A DNA stretch of 64,000 nt from positions 96,209 through 160,208 of the forward strand of contig JAHBUR010000004.1 of assembly GCA_019637975.1 (NCBI GenBank). The letters run 5' to 3'. The DNA comes from Bacteroidota bacterium. GTDB lineage: Bacteria; Bacteroidota; Ignavibacteria; UBA10030; UBA6906. The position numbers and the translations under genes are program-made. Every line of letters begins with the position of its first letter. Within the stretch, counting starts at the first letter, position 1. Below are positions 16,045 through 24,139 of the stretch, piece after piece. The notes beneath the pieces were generated by a model. That model worked only from the letters and a program-made list of their open reading frames with translations. It did not search any database and was not told where the DNA came from.

Positions 16045-16315
16045 AACGTTTTCTCTCTGCGTTTGTCATATCTCGAGCCGACAGAATCAGCGCATCACTA
16101 CTTGTCTTGTGAATGTAGAATATGGAAAGGTATCTCCCCGCCTCTGTCCTTCCCAGTGCATTGTACAAATCTTCTCCATCAACGTCACCTTTTTCCTTGA
16201 AAAGAACCTTCGGTTTTGAGTGCAAGACTTCTTTGACCTCATCTTTTGTGATGTTGTGCTTCCATACGAGTTTGTCTTCAACGTAATCGAGCCAAATGAG
16301 GTACCGGATCGTCAT
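16031..16315 (-). CDS. BrnT-like toxin
   Basis: A 94-residue protein resembling BrnT/RelE-fold ribonuclease toxins. The KHNITKDEVKEVLHSKPKVL stretch fits the first helices, GRTEAGRYLSIFYIH the central strands and ALILSARDMTNAERKRYGKK the conserved C-terminal SAR...E..RY motif. BrnT cleaves RNA and halts translation when freed from its antitoxin, here the gene at 15775-16044. It starts 11 bases after the stop of preT, so it is probably transcribed from the pyrimidine operon promoter as well as any of its own. The immediate surroundings show duplicated preT sequence, pointing to acquisition by insertion. Confidence 0.8.
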   Translation of the reverse strand: MTIRYLIWLDYVEDKLVWKHNITKDEVKEVLHSKPKVLFKEKGDVDGEDLYNALGRTEAGRYLSIFYIHKTSSDALILSARDMTNAERKRYGKK

Positions 16316-16326
16316 ACAGCTTTTGG

Positions 16327-17670
16327 CTATACGAACAATATCGAGTGAATCCCGTGTGCCGCCTTCTTCCCATCAGCCGCGGCATTCACCACTTCCTTTC
16401 CCCCGTTGATGCAATCACCACCGGCAAAGTATTTCTGGTTGGATGTTTGAAGGGTGTCAGGGTTCACCCAGACCTTGCCACTCTCGATCTTGAGGTTTGA
16501 AATCTGAGCGAGAAACGCCTGCTCGATGTTTTGCCCCACGGACTTGATAATCATGTCCACCGGAATCTGAAACTCGGAATCCGGCACAGGAACAGGTCGT
16601 CGGCGTCCTTCTTCATCCCGCTCGCCCAACTTCATTTGAATGCACTCGAGAGCTTCAACATGACTATGTCCTATGATGCGGCTCGGTGCAGTGAGAAATT
16701 GAAACTGCACGCCATCACTTTTCGCAAGTTCGTATTCAAAGTCGTACGCCGGCATTTCCTCCTGGCTTCTTCTGTAGATGATCATTACCTGCTCTGCGCC
16801 GAGCCGACGTGCTTCGGTTACCGCATCAATAGCCGTGTTACCCGCACCGATAACGGCAACGCGCTTGCCGACATCAATGGAAGTCCAATTCCGCGTTGTG
16901 ACTTTTCCAATGAAGTCGAGTGCGTCAACAACGCCGGGAAGATTCTCGCCCGAAATGTTCAATCGGGAGGGGAAACCGAGTCCGACGCCGAGGAAAATTG
17001 CATCGTGCTTCTGTTCCAGCTCCGCAAGCTGGATATCCCTGCCGACACGCACGCCGGATTGAATCTTCACGCCGAAACTCTGTACGAGCTTCACTTCATT
17101 CAATGCGTCTTCCTGCGTCATTTTGTACGGCGCGATGCCCCACGTGTTGAGGCCGCCCGGTTTTTCGTTCGCGTCATAGACGGTGACATCGAACCCGAGC
17201 AATGCAGCCTCGGCGGCACATGAAAGACCTGCAGCCCCCGCTCCAATCACACCGATACTCTTGCCGTTCTTCGGCGCCGGTGTGAACAGCGGCGACATGC
17301 CGTGTTCAAAGTACCGATCCATCGCGTAGCGTTGGAGCCGTCCGATCTGGATCGGCTCCTCACCACGTTCGTTGTACACACAAGCCCCTTCACACAATAC
17401 GTCCACCGGACACGCCTTCGCGCACGTAAGCGCAGCCCAGTTCGATTTGAGAATCGTCTTGGCCGAACCCTTCAGATTTCCCGTCGCGATTTTCTTGATG
17501 AACGTGGAGATGTCTATATGCGTGGGACAGGCCTTCATACATGGCGAATCGTAGCAATACAAACACCTGTTCGCTTCCGCCGTCGCAGAATTTTCTGTGA
17601 ACGGGGGGTGAATCTCCGCGAAGTTGGATTCGTATTGTTCGTGTGAAAGCTTGGCGGCAAGATTCTTCAT
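16327..17670 (-). CDS. preT: NAD-dependent dihydropyrimidine dehydrogenase, PreT subunit
   Basis: A 447-residue subunit that takes electrons from NADH through FAD and Fe-S clusters and passes them to PreA. The N-terminus holds the Cys sets CLYCYDSPCMKACP and CAKACPVDVLCEGAC, as in glutamate-synthase small subunits. Two Rossmann motifs follow: IGVIGAGAAGLSCAAEA for FAD and RVAVIGAGNTAIDAV for NADH. The end reads YFAGGDCINGGKEVVNAAAD then IHSILFV. The last eight codons differ from the tail preserved at 15586-15610, so its present C-terminus was probably supplied by the inserted toxin-antitoxin segment. The start overlaps the upstream aminotransferase stop by 4 bases. Confidence 0.94.
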   Translation of the reverse strand: MKNLAAKLSHEQYESNFAEIHPPFTENSATAEANRCLYCYDSPCMKACPTHIDISTFIKKIATGNLKGSAKTILKSNWAALTCAKACPVDVLCEGACVYNERGEEPIQIGRLQRYAMDRYFEHGMSPLFTPAPKNGKSIGVIGAGAAGLSCAAEAALLGFDVTVYDANEKPGGLNTWGIAPYKMTQEDALNEVKLVQSFGVKIQSGVRVGRDIQLAELEQKHDAIFLGVGLGFPSRLNISGENLPGVVDALDFIGKVTTRNWTSIDVGKRVAVIGAGNTAIDAVTEARRLGAEQVMIIYRRSQEEMPAYDFEYELAKSDGVQFQFLTAPSRIIGHSHVEALECIQMKLGERDEEGRRRPVPVPDSEFQIPVDMIIKSVGQNIEQAFLAQISNLKIESGKVWVNPDTLQTSNQKYFAGGDCINGGKEVVNAAADGKKAAHGIHSILFV

Positions 17671-19010
17671 TGAACCTCCGCATCCGCAATGCTCAAGGCT
17701 TCGTCCAACGCCCGAACCCCTTCATCAATCTCTTCTTTTGAAACAATCAACGGCGGCGCCACAACAAAGTGGCTGATCCACGCCTGAATAAACACGCCGT
17801 TCTTCATCATTTCGGCGGCGACTCTGTCGACAACCAACGGTTTTCCGGACACTTTGTCTGTTTTCGTGTTGAACGGTTCTTTTGTGTCTTGATTCTTCAC
17901 CAACTCAACAGCCCAGAACAACCCGATGCCGCGGACCTCACCGATGCTCGGATGCTTCGCCTTCAGCGCGTTCAGCTTCTCTCCGAGATACGTTCCCATT
18001 TCCTTCGCACGTTGATTGGTATTCAGCCGCTTCATCTCGTTTATCGCGGCAATGGCCGGCGCCAATGTTATCGGATGCGCTTCGTATGTGTGTCCGTGTG
18101 AGAAGTAATGATCGTCGAAGTAGTCTGCAATCTTCTTTGATGTTGCGCAGAGTCCGAGCGGAACGTACGCCGCGGTGATGCCTTTCGCTGTCGTAAGAAT
18201 ATCCGGTTTCACGCCCCAATGATTGACGGCAAACCACTCGCCCGTTCTCCCCCATCCGCTCATGACTTCGTCGGCGATGAGCAACACGTTGTACTTGTCG
18301 CAGATTTGACGAAGGCGCGGAAGATATTCCCTCGGTGGAATGAGCACGCCGTTGGTTCCCACAACCGGCTCGATGAGCACGGCGGCAACGTCGCTTTCAT
18401 TTTCGATCATGTGTTCGATGTACTCAACGCATGCAATGCCGCAGCCGGGATAGGTATGCAGCATCGGGCATTTGTAGCAGTTGACTTCGGGGGCAAAGAT
18501 GACGCCGGGAATTTTTCCCGCCGGTTCCATCGCCCAGCGGCGCGGATCGCTTGTCGCGGCAATCGAACCCATTGTTGAACCGTGATACGAACGATAGCGG
18601 GCGATGATTTTCGTTTTACCCGTGTACATGCGCGCAATCTTGAATGCCGCTTCGTTCGCCTCAGTGCCGGATGTCGTGAAGAAGAATTTCTCCAATCCTT
18701 CCGGTAACACTTCAAGCAACATCTTGCTCAGTTCGGCGCGCACATCTGTTGCAAATCCTGGTGCAATGAAAGGGAGCTTCCTCGCTTGTTCATCAATCGC
18801 CTTGATAACCGCGGGATTCTTGTGCCCCAGATTCGAGCACATAAGCTGCGATGAAAAATCGAGATACTTCTTGCCGCTGCCGTCAACAAAGTAACAGCCT
18901 TCGGCGTCGGCGACGTGCATCGGCTTCCAGCCTTTTTGAAAGCGCCATGTGCCGTAGGTATAGCGGGCGGTGAGTTGGGTGATTTCTTGGGAGGAGAGAG
19001 TCTTGCTCAT
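17667..19010 (-). CDS. Class III omega-aminotransferase (beta-alanine/beta-aminoisobutyrate)
   Basis: A 447-residue PLP enzyme of aminotransferase class III. PLP-site features are TTSGTEANEAAFKIAR, the Asp-bearing LIADEVMSGWGRTGEW and the Schiff-base Lys in ILTTAKGITAAYVPLG. Placed between PreT and beta-ureidopropionase it most likely moves the amino group of beta-alanine or 3-aminoisobutyrate to a keto acid, making malonate or methylmalonate semialdehyde for MmsA. The class also includes taurine, GABA and other omega-amino-acid enzymes, so the substrate rests on context. It shares an ATGA overlap with preT. Confidence 0.88.
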   Translation of the reverse strand: MSKTLSSQEITQLTARYTYGTWRFQKGWKPMHVADAEGCYFVDGSGKKYLDFSSQLMCSNLGHKNPAVIKAIDEQARKLPFIAPGFATDVRAELSKMLLEVLPEGLEKFFFTTSGTEANEAAFKIARMYTGKTKIIARYRSYHGSTMGSIAATSDPRRWAMEPAGKIPGVIFAPEVNCYKCPMLHTYPGCGIACVEYIEHMIENESDVAAVLIEPVVGTNGVLIPPREYLPRLRQICDKYNVLLIADEVMSGWGRTGEWFAVNHWGVKPDILTTAKGITAAYVPLGLCATSKKIADYFDDHYFSHGHTYEAHPITLAPAIAAINEMKRLNTNQRAKEMGTYLGEKLNALKAKHPSIGEVRGIGLFWAVELVKNQDTKEPFNTKTDKVSGKPLVVDRVAAEMMKNGVFIQAWISHFVVAPPLIVSKEEIDEGVRALDEALSIADAEVQ

Positions 19011-19195
19011 GATTTCCTTTTGATGACAATGTATGGGGTCTTCGGTATCCCGGACCCTGAATCCAATCGGCCGACTATTTCAGTTTGGATTGGGTTTGCC
19101 ACAAGAAATTAGCAGGAAAGAACAGATCACAAATTGTGACCAGTTCTTCGCGTTCCGATTTCGTCAGCTGAGACACTCAGGGTTCAAGATGTCTC

Positions 19196-20065
19196 TCATA
19201 TCTCGACAAGTTGCCTGTACATATCCGGCCGCCGGTCGCGAAAGAACTGCCATGTCTCACGAACTTCCTTAATCATATCCAAATCCAAATCAGCAACGAC
19301 AAGTTCCGACTTGTCACGACTTGCCTGCGCGATGATTTTACCGCGGGGATTGCAGAAGTAGCTTTTGCCGTAGAACTCGCCGATGTTCCACGGCGCTTCA
19401 ACGCCAACGCGATTGATCGCGCCCACGAAGTAGCCGTTAGCCACCGCATGAGCAGGCTGTTCAAGTTCCCACAAATATTCGGAGAGGCCGGCAACAGTGG
19501 CCGAAGGATTAAACACGATCTCCGCGCCGCTCAGTCCGAGACAGCGCGCTCCCTCTGGAAAATGCCTGTCGTAACAAATATACGCGCCTATTTTCGCGTA
19601 ACGCGTCTGGAACACCGGGTAACCGAGATTGCCCGGCCGGAAGTAAAACTTCTCCCAAAAACCCGGGTCAACCTGCGGAATGTGTGTCTTCCGATACTTG
19701 CCGAGATATGAACCATCTGCGTCAATCACGGCCGCGGTGTTGTAGTACACGCCCGTCATTTCTTCTTCATAGATCGGCACGATGATTACCATCTGATACT
19801 TCTTTGCAAATTCCTGCATCAGCTTCACCGTCGGGCCGTCCGGAATGCGTTCGGTGGAGTTGTACCATTTCGTTTTTTGTTCCGCGCAGAAGTAGGGACC
19901 ATAGAAAATCTCCTGCAGGCAGAGGATCTGTACACCTTTTCTGCCGGCATCTTCAATAAAGGGAATATGTTTGTCGATCATTGCCTTCTTGATCACCTCA
20001 ATCGGCTGATCGTTGGATGTGGCGATAGAACATTGAATGAGACCGCATTTCACGATGCGCGACAT
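19196..20065 (-). CDS. Beta-ureidopropionase (N-carbamoyl-beta-alanine amidohydrolase)
   Basis: A 289-residue nitrilase-superfamily enzyme that hydrolyses N-carbamoyl-beta-alanine or its 2-methyl form to the beta-amino acid, CO2 and ammonia. The catalytic triad is visible: Glu in LCLQEIFYGPYFC, Lys in GKYRKTHIPQV, and Cys in IGAYICYDRHFPEGAR. The GPYFC and HIPQV contexts are typical of the carbamoyl-beta-alanine branch. It is the first gene of the minus-strand pyrimidine run. The upstream space (20066-20153) is short and holds the promoter, if any. Agmatine-derived N-carbamoylputrescine is a related possible substrate but the context argues against it. Confidence 0.9.
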   Translation of the reverse strand: MSRIVKCGLIQCSIATSNDQPIEVIKKAMIDKHIPFIEDAGRKGVQILCLQEIFYGPYFCAEQKTKWYNSTERIPDGPTVKLMQEFAKKYQMVIIVPIYEEEMTGVYYNTAAVIDADGSYLGKYRKTHIPQVDPGFWEKFYFRPGNLGYPVFQTRYAKIGAYICYDRHFPEGARCLGLSGAEIVFNPSATVAGLSEYLWELEQPAHAVANGYFVGAINRVGVEAPWNIGEFYGKSYFCNPRGKIIAQASRDKSELVVADLDLDMIKEVRETWQFFRDRRPDMYRQLVEI

Positions 20066-20153
20066 TACTGCTCCTGATGGTAGTTATTGTGGTCAGTGGA
20101 AAGACGTTTGTGCGTGCTGAAAATAGTAGGCACAATTTTCGTTTATGTCAATA

Positions 20154-21488
20154 CTACTGAAGCACGACAAGCTTCCGGCTGCGGAAAACCCCCTCCGCTT
20201 CGAGGCGGTAGAAGTAGATTCCGGCGGAAATCCCTGTCATATCAACTGCGACGCGGTGAAATCCTGCCTGCTGCTGTCCGTTCACAAGTTTCTGAATCGT
20301 CCGGCCGAGAACATCATATATAATCAGCCTGATATTCATGTCGCGAGGCAGGCCGTATTCAATGATCGTTGTTGGATTGAACGGATTGGGATAATTCTGC
20401 AGGAGAATGATTTCGGTCGGCATCTGGAGTTTATCAACGCCGACCGATGTCGGGCTTACATATTGAAGAACTCGCTTCCAGTAGATCTTGACAGTATCCG
20501 AACCAGTTACGACTCTGGCGGTAATCGTATCATCGCCTGCGGTGAGCGGGGCGGTAACCGTTGCCGAGTACGTTCCGTTCCCAAGGTTGTTAACGGCACC
20601 GAGCGTCCCGCTTCCGGTTCCATGTAAAAGGACCGTCCGCCCGCTGGAGAGCAATGTATCCGAGTTGTTTTTCGGCGTAATGAGAATTGTTGCAGTTGAA
20701 GTTCCGTTGGCAATCAACGTGTCGGGAGTGATGGTGAGTTGAGAGAGAAAGGGATCGACTTTGGTGCGCAGTGAATCTTTCCACTGATTGAATTGCGCAC
20801 GCAGCAGATCGATGGGATCCACGCCGACGGACGTCGTCGGAATGATTTTTTGCAGGTAAGGAACTCCTCCATCACCAATCCGCACAACTTTGATGAAGCC
20901 GGACTGTGACGACGTGTTGCGGACGGCGCATCGCGTATCGGCACCGATGATCTTCGCCGCTTCAAGGGTTGCCATCAAGCGATCTGCGAGCGGACCGGGT
21001 GTGCGCAGAAACGTATTTCTCATCGTGTCAATAATGACCTGTCCGGATAGGATATTCCCCTGCACGGCGTAACCGGGGCCGGTTGCATGGTTCTTGTAGT
21101 TCGTGCAATTCACGCCCGTATACGCGGCGCTTTCACCATTGCGCCGCAGGTCAACAATTCCGTACTGGCGGATGGTGGGGTTACCCTGTGCATCATTCGC
21201 CACCATGTAGTTGATGATTTGTTGGGGTGAGTCGCCTGCCAACATTCGCTGACGTGCGGCAATTTGGTTGGATTCAAGCCACGACGCTTGGGTATGAATT
21301 GCGCCGATTCCTTCCAGCACATCGCTCAAAATAAAGGCGCCGACTCCGTTGATCGCGCCTACGCACGACGCACCCGCGCTGCCGATTTCACCCGTCACCG
21401 TGTCAACGGCAACGATGGAAAAGGTATCCTGCGCCGGAAGCGATGAAACGGCGGCGAACAGAGCAATTGCTACGTAAACGGTTTTCAT
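20154..21488 (-). CDS. Secreted DUF1028 protein with T9SS sorting domain
   Basis: A 444-residue exported protein. Residues 1-20 form a signal peptide. Residues about 21-215 are a DUF1028 domain, an Ntn-hydrolase-like fold (FSIVAVDTVTGEIGSAGASC, GIGAIHTQASW). Residues about 245-345 form an immunoglobulin-like invasin/Big-type module (TPDTLIANGTSTATILITPK). The last 80 residues are a type IX secretion sorting domain (LLQNYPNPFNPTTIIEYGLP and GIYFYRLEAEG). It is probably secreted or surface-attached. DUF1028 proteins have no settled activity; the nearby pyrimidine operon makes an amidase-type role tempting but unproven. This is the clearest taxonomic marker in the window. Confidence 0.88.
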   Translation of the reverse strand: MKTVYVAIALFAAVSSLPAQDTFSIVAVDTVTGEIGSAGASCVGAINGVGAFILSDVLEGIGAIHTQASWLESNQIAARQRMLAGDSPQQIINYMVANDAQGNPTIRQYGIVDLRRNGESAAYTGVNCTNYKNHATGPGYAVQGNILSGQVIIDTMRNTFLRTPGPLADRLMATLEAAKIIGADTRCAVRNTSSQSGFIKVVRIGDGGVPYLQKIIPTTSVGVDPIDLLRAQFNQWKDSLRTKVDPFLSQLTITPDTLIANGTSTATILITPKNNSDTLLSSGRTVLLHGTGSGTLGAVNNLGNGTYSATVTAPLTAGDDTITARVVTGSDTVKIYWKRVLQYVSPTSVGVDKLQMPTEIILLQNYPNPFNPTTIIEYGLPRDMNIRLIIYDVLGRTIQKLVNGQQQAGFHRVAVDMTGISAGIYFYRLEAEGVFRSRKLVVLQ

Positions 21489-21557
21489 GATGGCATGAAG
21501 AACTGTTGAGGAAAGTTCTGATGAAGGATAGGAGAAATACGTCAGGAAAGCAAGGAA

Positions 21558-21788
21558 CTACGCCGTGCTCGAGGCCTTGTAAGCGGCAGCTGCCTGAAGA
21601 TCAACAGAATAGCGCTCTTTGAGGCAGTGAACGCACATCTCTTCTTTTGCCCCGGCACTCGGATACTCCAGAACAATCTCGTACTCATGCACGCCAAACA
21701 TGCAGCAGAGCCGTTTCCAGATATCCCCGAACGACGGATGATAGATCACCGTTTTACGGGAAGAGATATGCACGCGAATGAATCGCAT
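21558..21788 (-). CDS. Small hypothetical protein with a CxxC motif
   Basis: A 76-residue protein not recognised as a known family. It has a basic N-terminus (MRFIRVHISSRKT), a central CCMFGVHEYEIVLEYP and a CVHCLKERYSVD motif that could bind zinc. There is no signal peptide. A GAGT-type upstream region gives only weak start support. It lies between hemN and the DUF1028 gene on the same strand, after a hairpin at 21856-21885. Confidence 0.5.
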   Translation of the reverse strand: MRFIRVHISSRKTVIYHPSFGDIWKRLCCMFGVHEYEIVLEYPSAGAKEEMCVHCLKERYSVDLQAAAAYKASSTA

Positions 21789-21855
21789 GACTCGTTATAG
21801 ATGATGTTGAACTTGAAAAACAGAGGGTGAGATGTGTTGCTGATACAAATATATA

Positions 21856-21885
21856 ACGCGGGCCTCCATAATACAAGGCCCGCGT
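21856..21885 (-). terminator. Hairpin terminator after hemN
   Basis: A perfect 9-bp GC-rich stem (ACGCGGGCC / GGCCCGCGT) with a 12-base loop, 44 bases past the hemN stop and followed on the minus strand by an A/T-rich run, not a pure T tract. Confidence 0.6.
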
Positions 21886-21929
21886 CACACTTTGAAGAAA
21901 TTAATTTGCGGTCGGTTACTTGTGAGTGA

Positions 21930-23321
21930 TCACACGGTACGTGAGAACACCGGCTTCGTTTTCCCGATGGCGTCGATGTACGCATCGAAACACATCGCGA
22001 TGTTACGCAGCAACAACCGGCCTGCTCCTACAATCGTGATCTTGTCGGAACTGATCTCAACCAGCCCGTCATCAACGAAGCGACCGAGTTGGGAAATGGA
22101 GCTTCCGAAGTATTCATTGAAATCGATCCCGAACTTCTCCTCCACCGCAGGAATCGTCAGCTCGAGATCACACATCAACCGCATAATGACATACTTGCGG
22201 ACATGATCATCTTCCGTCATTTTGTAACCGACGTGTGTAGCGAGCCTGCCGGAATCAATCGCTTTGTAATATTCCTGCAGGGTCTTTTCGTTCTGCGCGT
22301 AGATGTTTTGGAAATGACTGATGGACGACATGCCGAACCCGTACAAATCAGCGCCGGATTTTGTCGAATAGCCTTGGAAGTTTCTATACAGAGTCTTTTC
22401 CTTTTGCGCAACCGAAAGCTCGTCCGTCGGTTTTGCAAAATGATCCATGCCGATGTACTCGTAGCCGTGCGATGCAAGTAATTCAATTGTCATCTTGAGA
22501 ATATCCAGCTTCTGTTCCGGCGTCGGCAGATCTTCAGGATGAATGAGTTGCTGATGTTTCTTCATCCAGGGGACATGGGCATAGTTGAAGACGGCAATAC
22601 GATCCGGGGAGAAATGAAGGACTTTCTTCACCGTCTTCTCAAACGACTCGACGGTTTGAAACGGAAGTCCGTAAATCAAATCAAGATTGATCGAATGGAA
22701 GTCCAATGCCTCGGCCCATTTCAGCACTTGCAGCGAAAGCTCTTCGGGCTGAATACGATTAACGGCCTTCTGCACCCTCTCGTCAAAATCTTGCACACCC
22801 ATACTCATCCGGTTGAAGCCGATATGCCGCAACGTGCCGAGATGTTTCTGTGTCAACTCACGCGGATCAATCTCAACACTCATCTCCACTTCGGGATCGA
22901 CATTGAATTTCGCCTTGATGTACTCGCCAATGTCGAGAAGTTCTTCAGGAGAAAGATGCGTCGGGGTTCCGCCTCCCCAATGGATTTGCGTTACCTTCCG
23001 GTTGCGCCCGAGCAACGGCGCAATCATGTCGATTTCTTTTTTGAGATAGCGCAGATATTCGGCAATGCGGTTACGATCCCGCGTCACCATCATCGTGCAG
23101 CCGCAGAAGTAGCAGAGCGTGTCGCAAAACGGAAAATGAAAATACAGCGAAATATCCGACGTGACATCATCGGTGTTAGTGTCGAGTATTTCCTGCCTGT
23201 AATCTTCTGCCGTAAATGACGTGCTGAATAACGGCGCGGTGGGGTAACTGGTGTAACGCGGACCTGGGGTATCGTACTTTTTGAGTAATCCGATATCAAC
23301 TTGAGAGAACGGGGCTTGCAT
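21930..23321 (-). CDS. hemN: Oxygen-independent coproporphyrinogen III oxidase
   Basis: A 463-residue radical-SAM enzyme that decarboxylates coproporphyrinogen III to protoporphyrinogen IX without oxygen. The [4Fe-4S] Cys set is in YFHFPFCDTLCYFCGC. WGGGTPTHLSPEEL, MGVQDFDERVQKAVNRIQP and the C-terminal HemN region (SISHFQNIYAQN) all fit authentic HemN, not HemW-type relatives. An AAGGAG site lies 9 bases before the ATG at 23321; a longer frame with a GTG inside that site is unlikely. Haem supply is relevant here because the window encodes an unusually large demand for c-type haems. It is transcribed alone, with a terminator downstream. Confidence 0.94.
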   Translation of the reverse strand: MQAPFSQVDIGLLKKYDTPGPRYTSYPTAPLFSTSFTAEDYRQEILDTNTDDVTSDISLYFHFPFCDTLCYFCGCTMMVTRDRNRIAEYLRYLKKEIDMIAPLLGRNRKVTQIHWGGGTPTHLSPEELLDIGEYIKAKFNVDPEVEMSVEIDPRELTQKHLGTLRHIGFNRMSMGVQDFDERVQKAVNRIQPEELSLQVLKWAEALDFHSINLDLIYGLPFQTVESFEKTVKKVLHFSPDRIAVFNYAHVPWMKKHQQLIHPEDLPTPEQKLDILKMTIELLASHGYEYIGMDHFAKPTDELSVAQKEKTLYRNFQGYSTKSGADLYGFGMSSISHFQNIYAQNEKTLQEYYKAIDSGRLATHVGYKMTEDDHVRKYVIMRLMCDLELTIPAVEEKFGIDFNEYFGSSISQLGRFVDDGLVEISSDKITIVGAGRLLLRNIAMCFDAYIDAIGKTKPVFSRTV

Positions 23322-23492
23322 CAAACAGAACTCCTTCACTGGTTACGCACAGGTTTTTGCAAACCCAATGCCAAGGAACTGCCTCCAATATAGCCATTTC
23401 CGGCTGAAATTCAGCCGTTCTTGACTGAAAGGAGATTCGCCATGCAGAATGTGAGAAGATTTGTCACCTTTTTCCCAGCTTTGGGAAACAGG

Positions 23493-23987
23493 TCAGGCTG
23501 GCTGCCCGACAAGACGTTTCCTCGTATATGCAATCAATCCCCCTGCATCAATAATCGCCTGTCGGGATTTCGGAAGCGGGACGATCTTGAATGTCTTCCC
23601 CGTCGTCTTGTTCAGAACGAAGTCGTGGCCGATATTCAATTCATCCCCCTCGTTCGCTTCGATGTCGGGGACTTCCACCAATCGAAGTCCGAGATTGACG
23701 GAGTTCTGGAGAAAGATGCGTGCAAAACTCTTCGCAACAATGACAAGCTCGTGACCCTTCAACGTCGAGACGGCCTGTTCACGCGACGAGCCGCAACCGA
23801 AGTTCTTTCCTGCAACAATCACGCTGCCCGCCGGAATCTGTTTTGCCTTCAGCTTTCCGTTAAACTCCGTCATATCAGCAAATGCAAACTGCGGCGTCTC
23901 CGTCGGCAGCACCGTTGCCATGTAGCGGCCGGGATAAATGACGTCGGTGGAAATGTCGTTGTCAAGCTTCAGCACAACCTGCGGCAT
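23493..23987 (-). CDS. LeuD-like small subunit of an aconitase-family hydro-lyase
   Basis: A 164-residue small (swivel) subunit of the 3-isopropylmalate dehydratase/homoaconitase type. Seen are DNDISTDVIYPGRY, GKNFGCGSSREQAV and IFLQNSVNLGLRLVEV. The substrate loop after PGRY reads MATV. In studied archaeal enzymes that position is YLVY for isopropylmalate isomerase and YLRT for homoaconitase, so this subunit matches neither. It forms a two-subunit enzyme with the gene at 24140-25426. The operon context suggests a C5 or C6 hydroxy-acid such as citramalate, but isopropylmalate or isocitrate are not excluded. No leuA or leuB of the biosynthetic type is nearby. Confidence 0.85.
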   Translation of the reverse strand: MPQVVLKLDNDISTDVIYPGRYMATVLPTETPQFAFADMTEFNGKLKAKQIPAGSVIVAGKNFGCGSSREQAVSTLKGHELVIVAKSFARIFLQNSVNLGLRLVEVPDIEANEGDELNIGHDFVLNKTTGKTFKIVPLPKSRQAIIDAGGLIAYTRKRLVGQPA

Positions 23988-24034
23988 GACGGATTCTCCT
24001 TCTATGATCCTATGTATTAAATACGAAATGCTAA

Positions 24035-24128
24035 TTTCTAAATCCTAAACAAATTCGAAGTACGAATATCACTCCCGACGGTCGATTTTGAGATTTGGAT
24101 TTGTTTCGAGCATCAATATTCGTGCTTC
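24035..24128. repeat. Degenerate heptamer array with inverted repeat
   Basis: Between leuD-like and leuC-like genes. Units CTAATTT, CTAAATC, CTAAACA lead into GAAGTACGAATAT (24057-24069). This is mirrored by ATATTCGTGCTTC (24116-24128), a 13-bp inverted repeat with one G-T type mismatch and a loop of about 46 bases. Confidence 0.6.
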
Positions 24129-24139
24129 GGATTTCCTTC

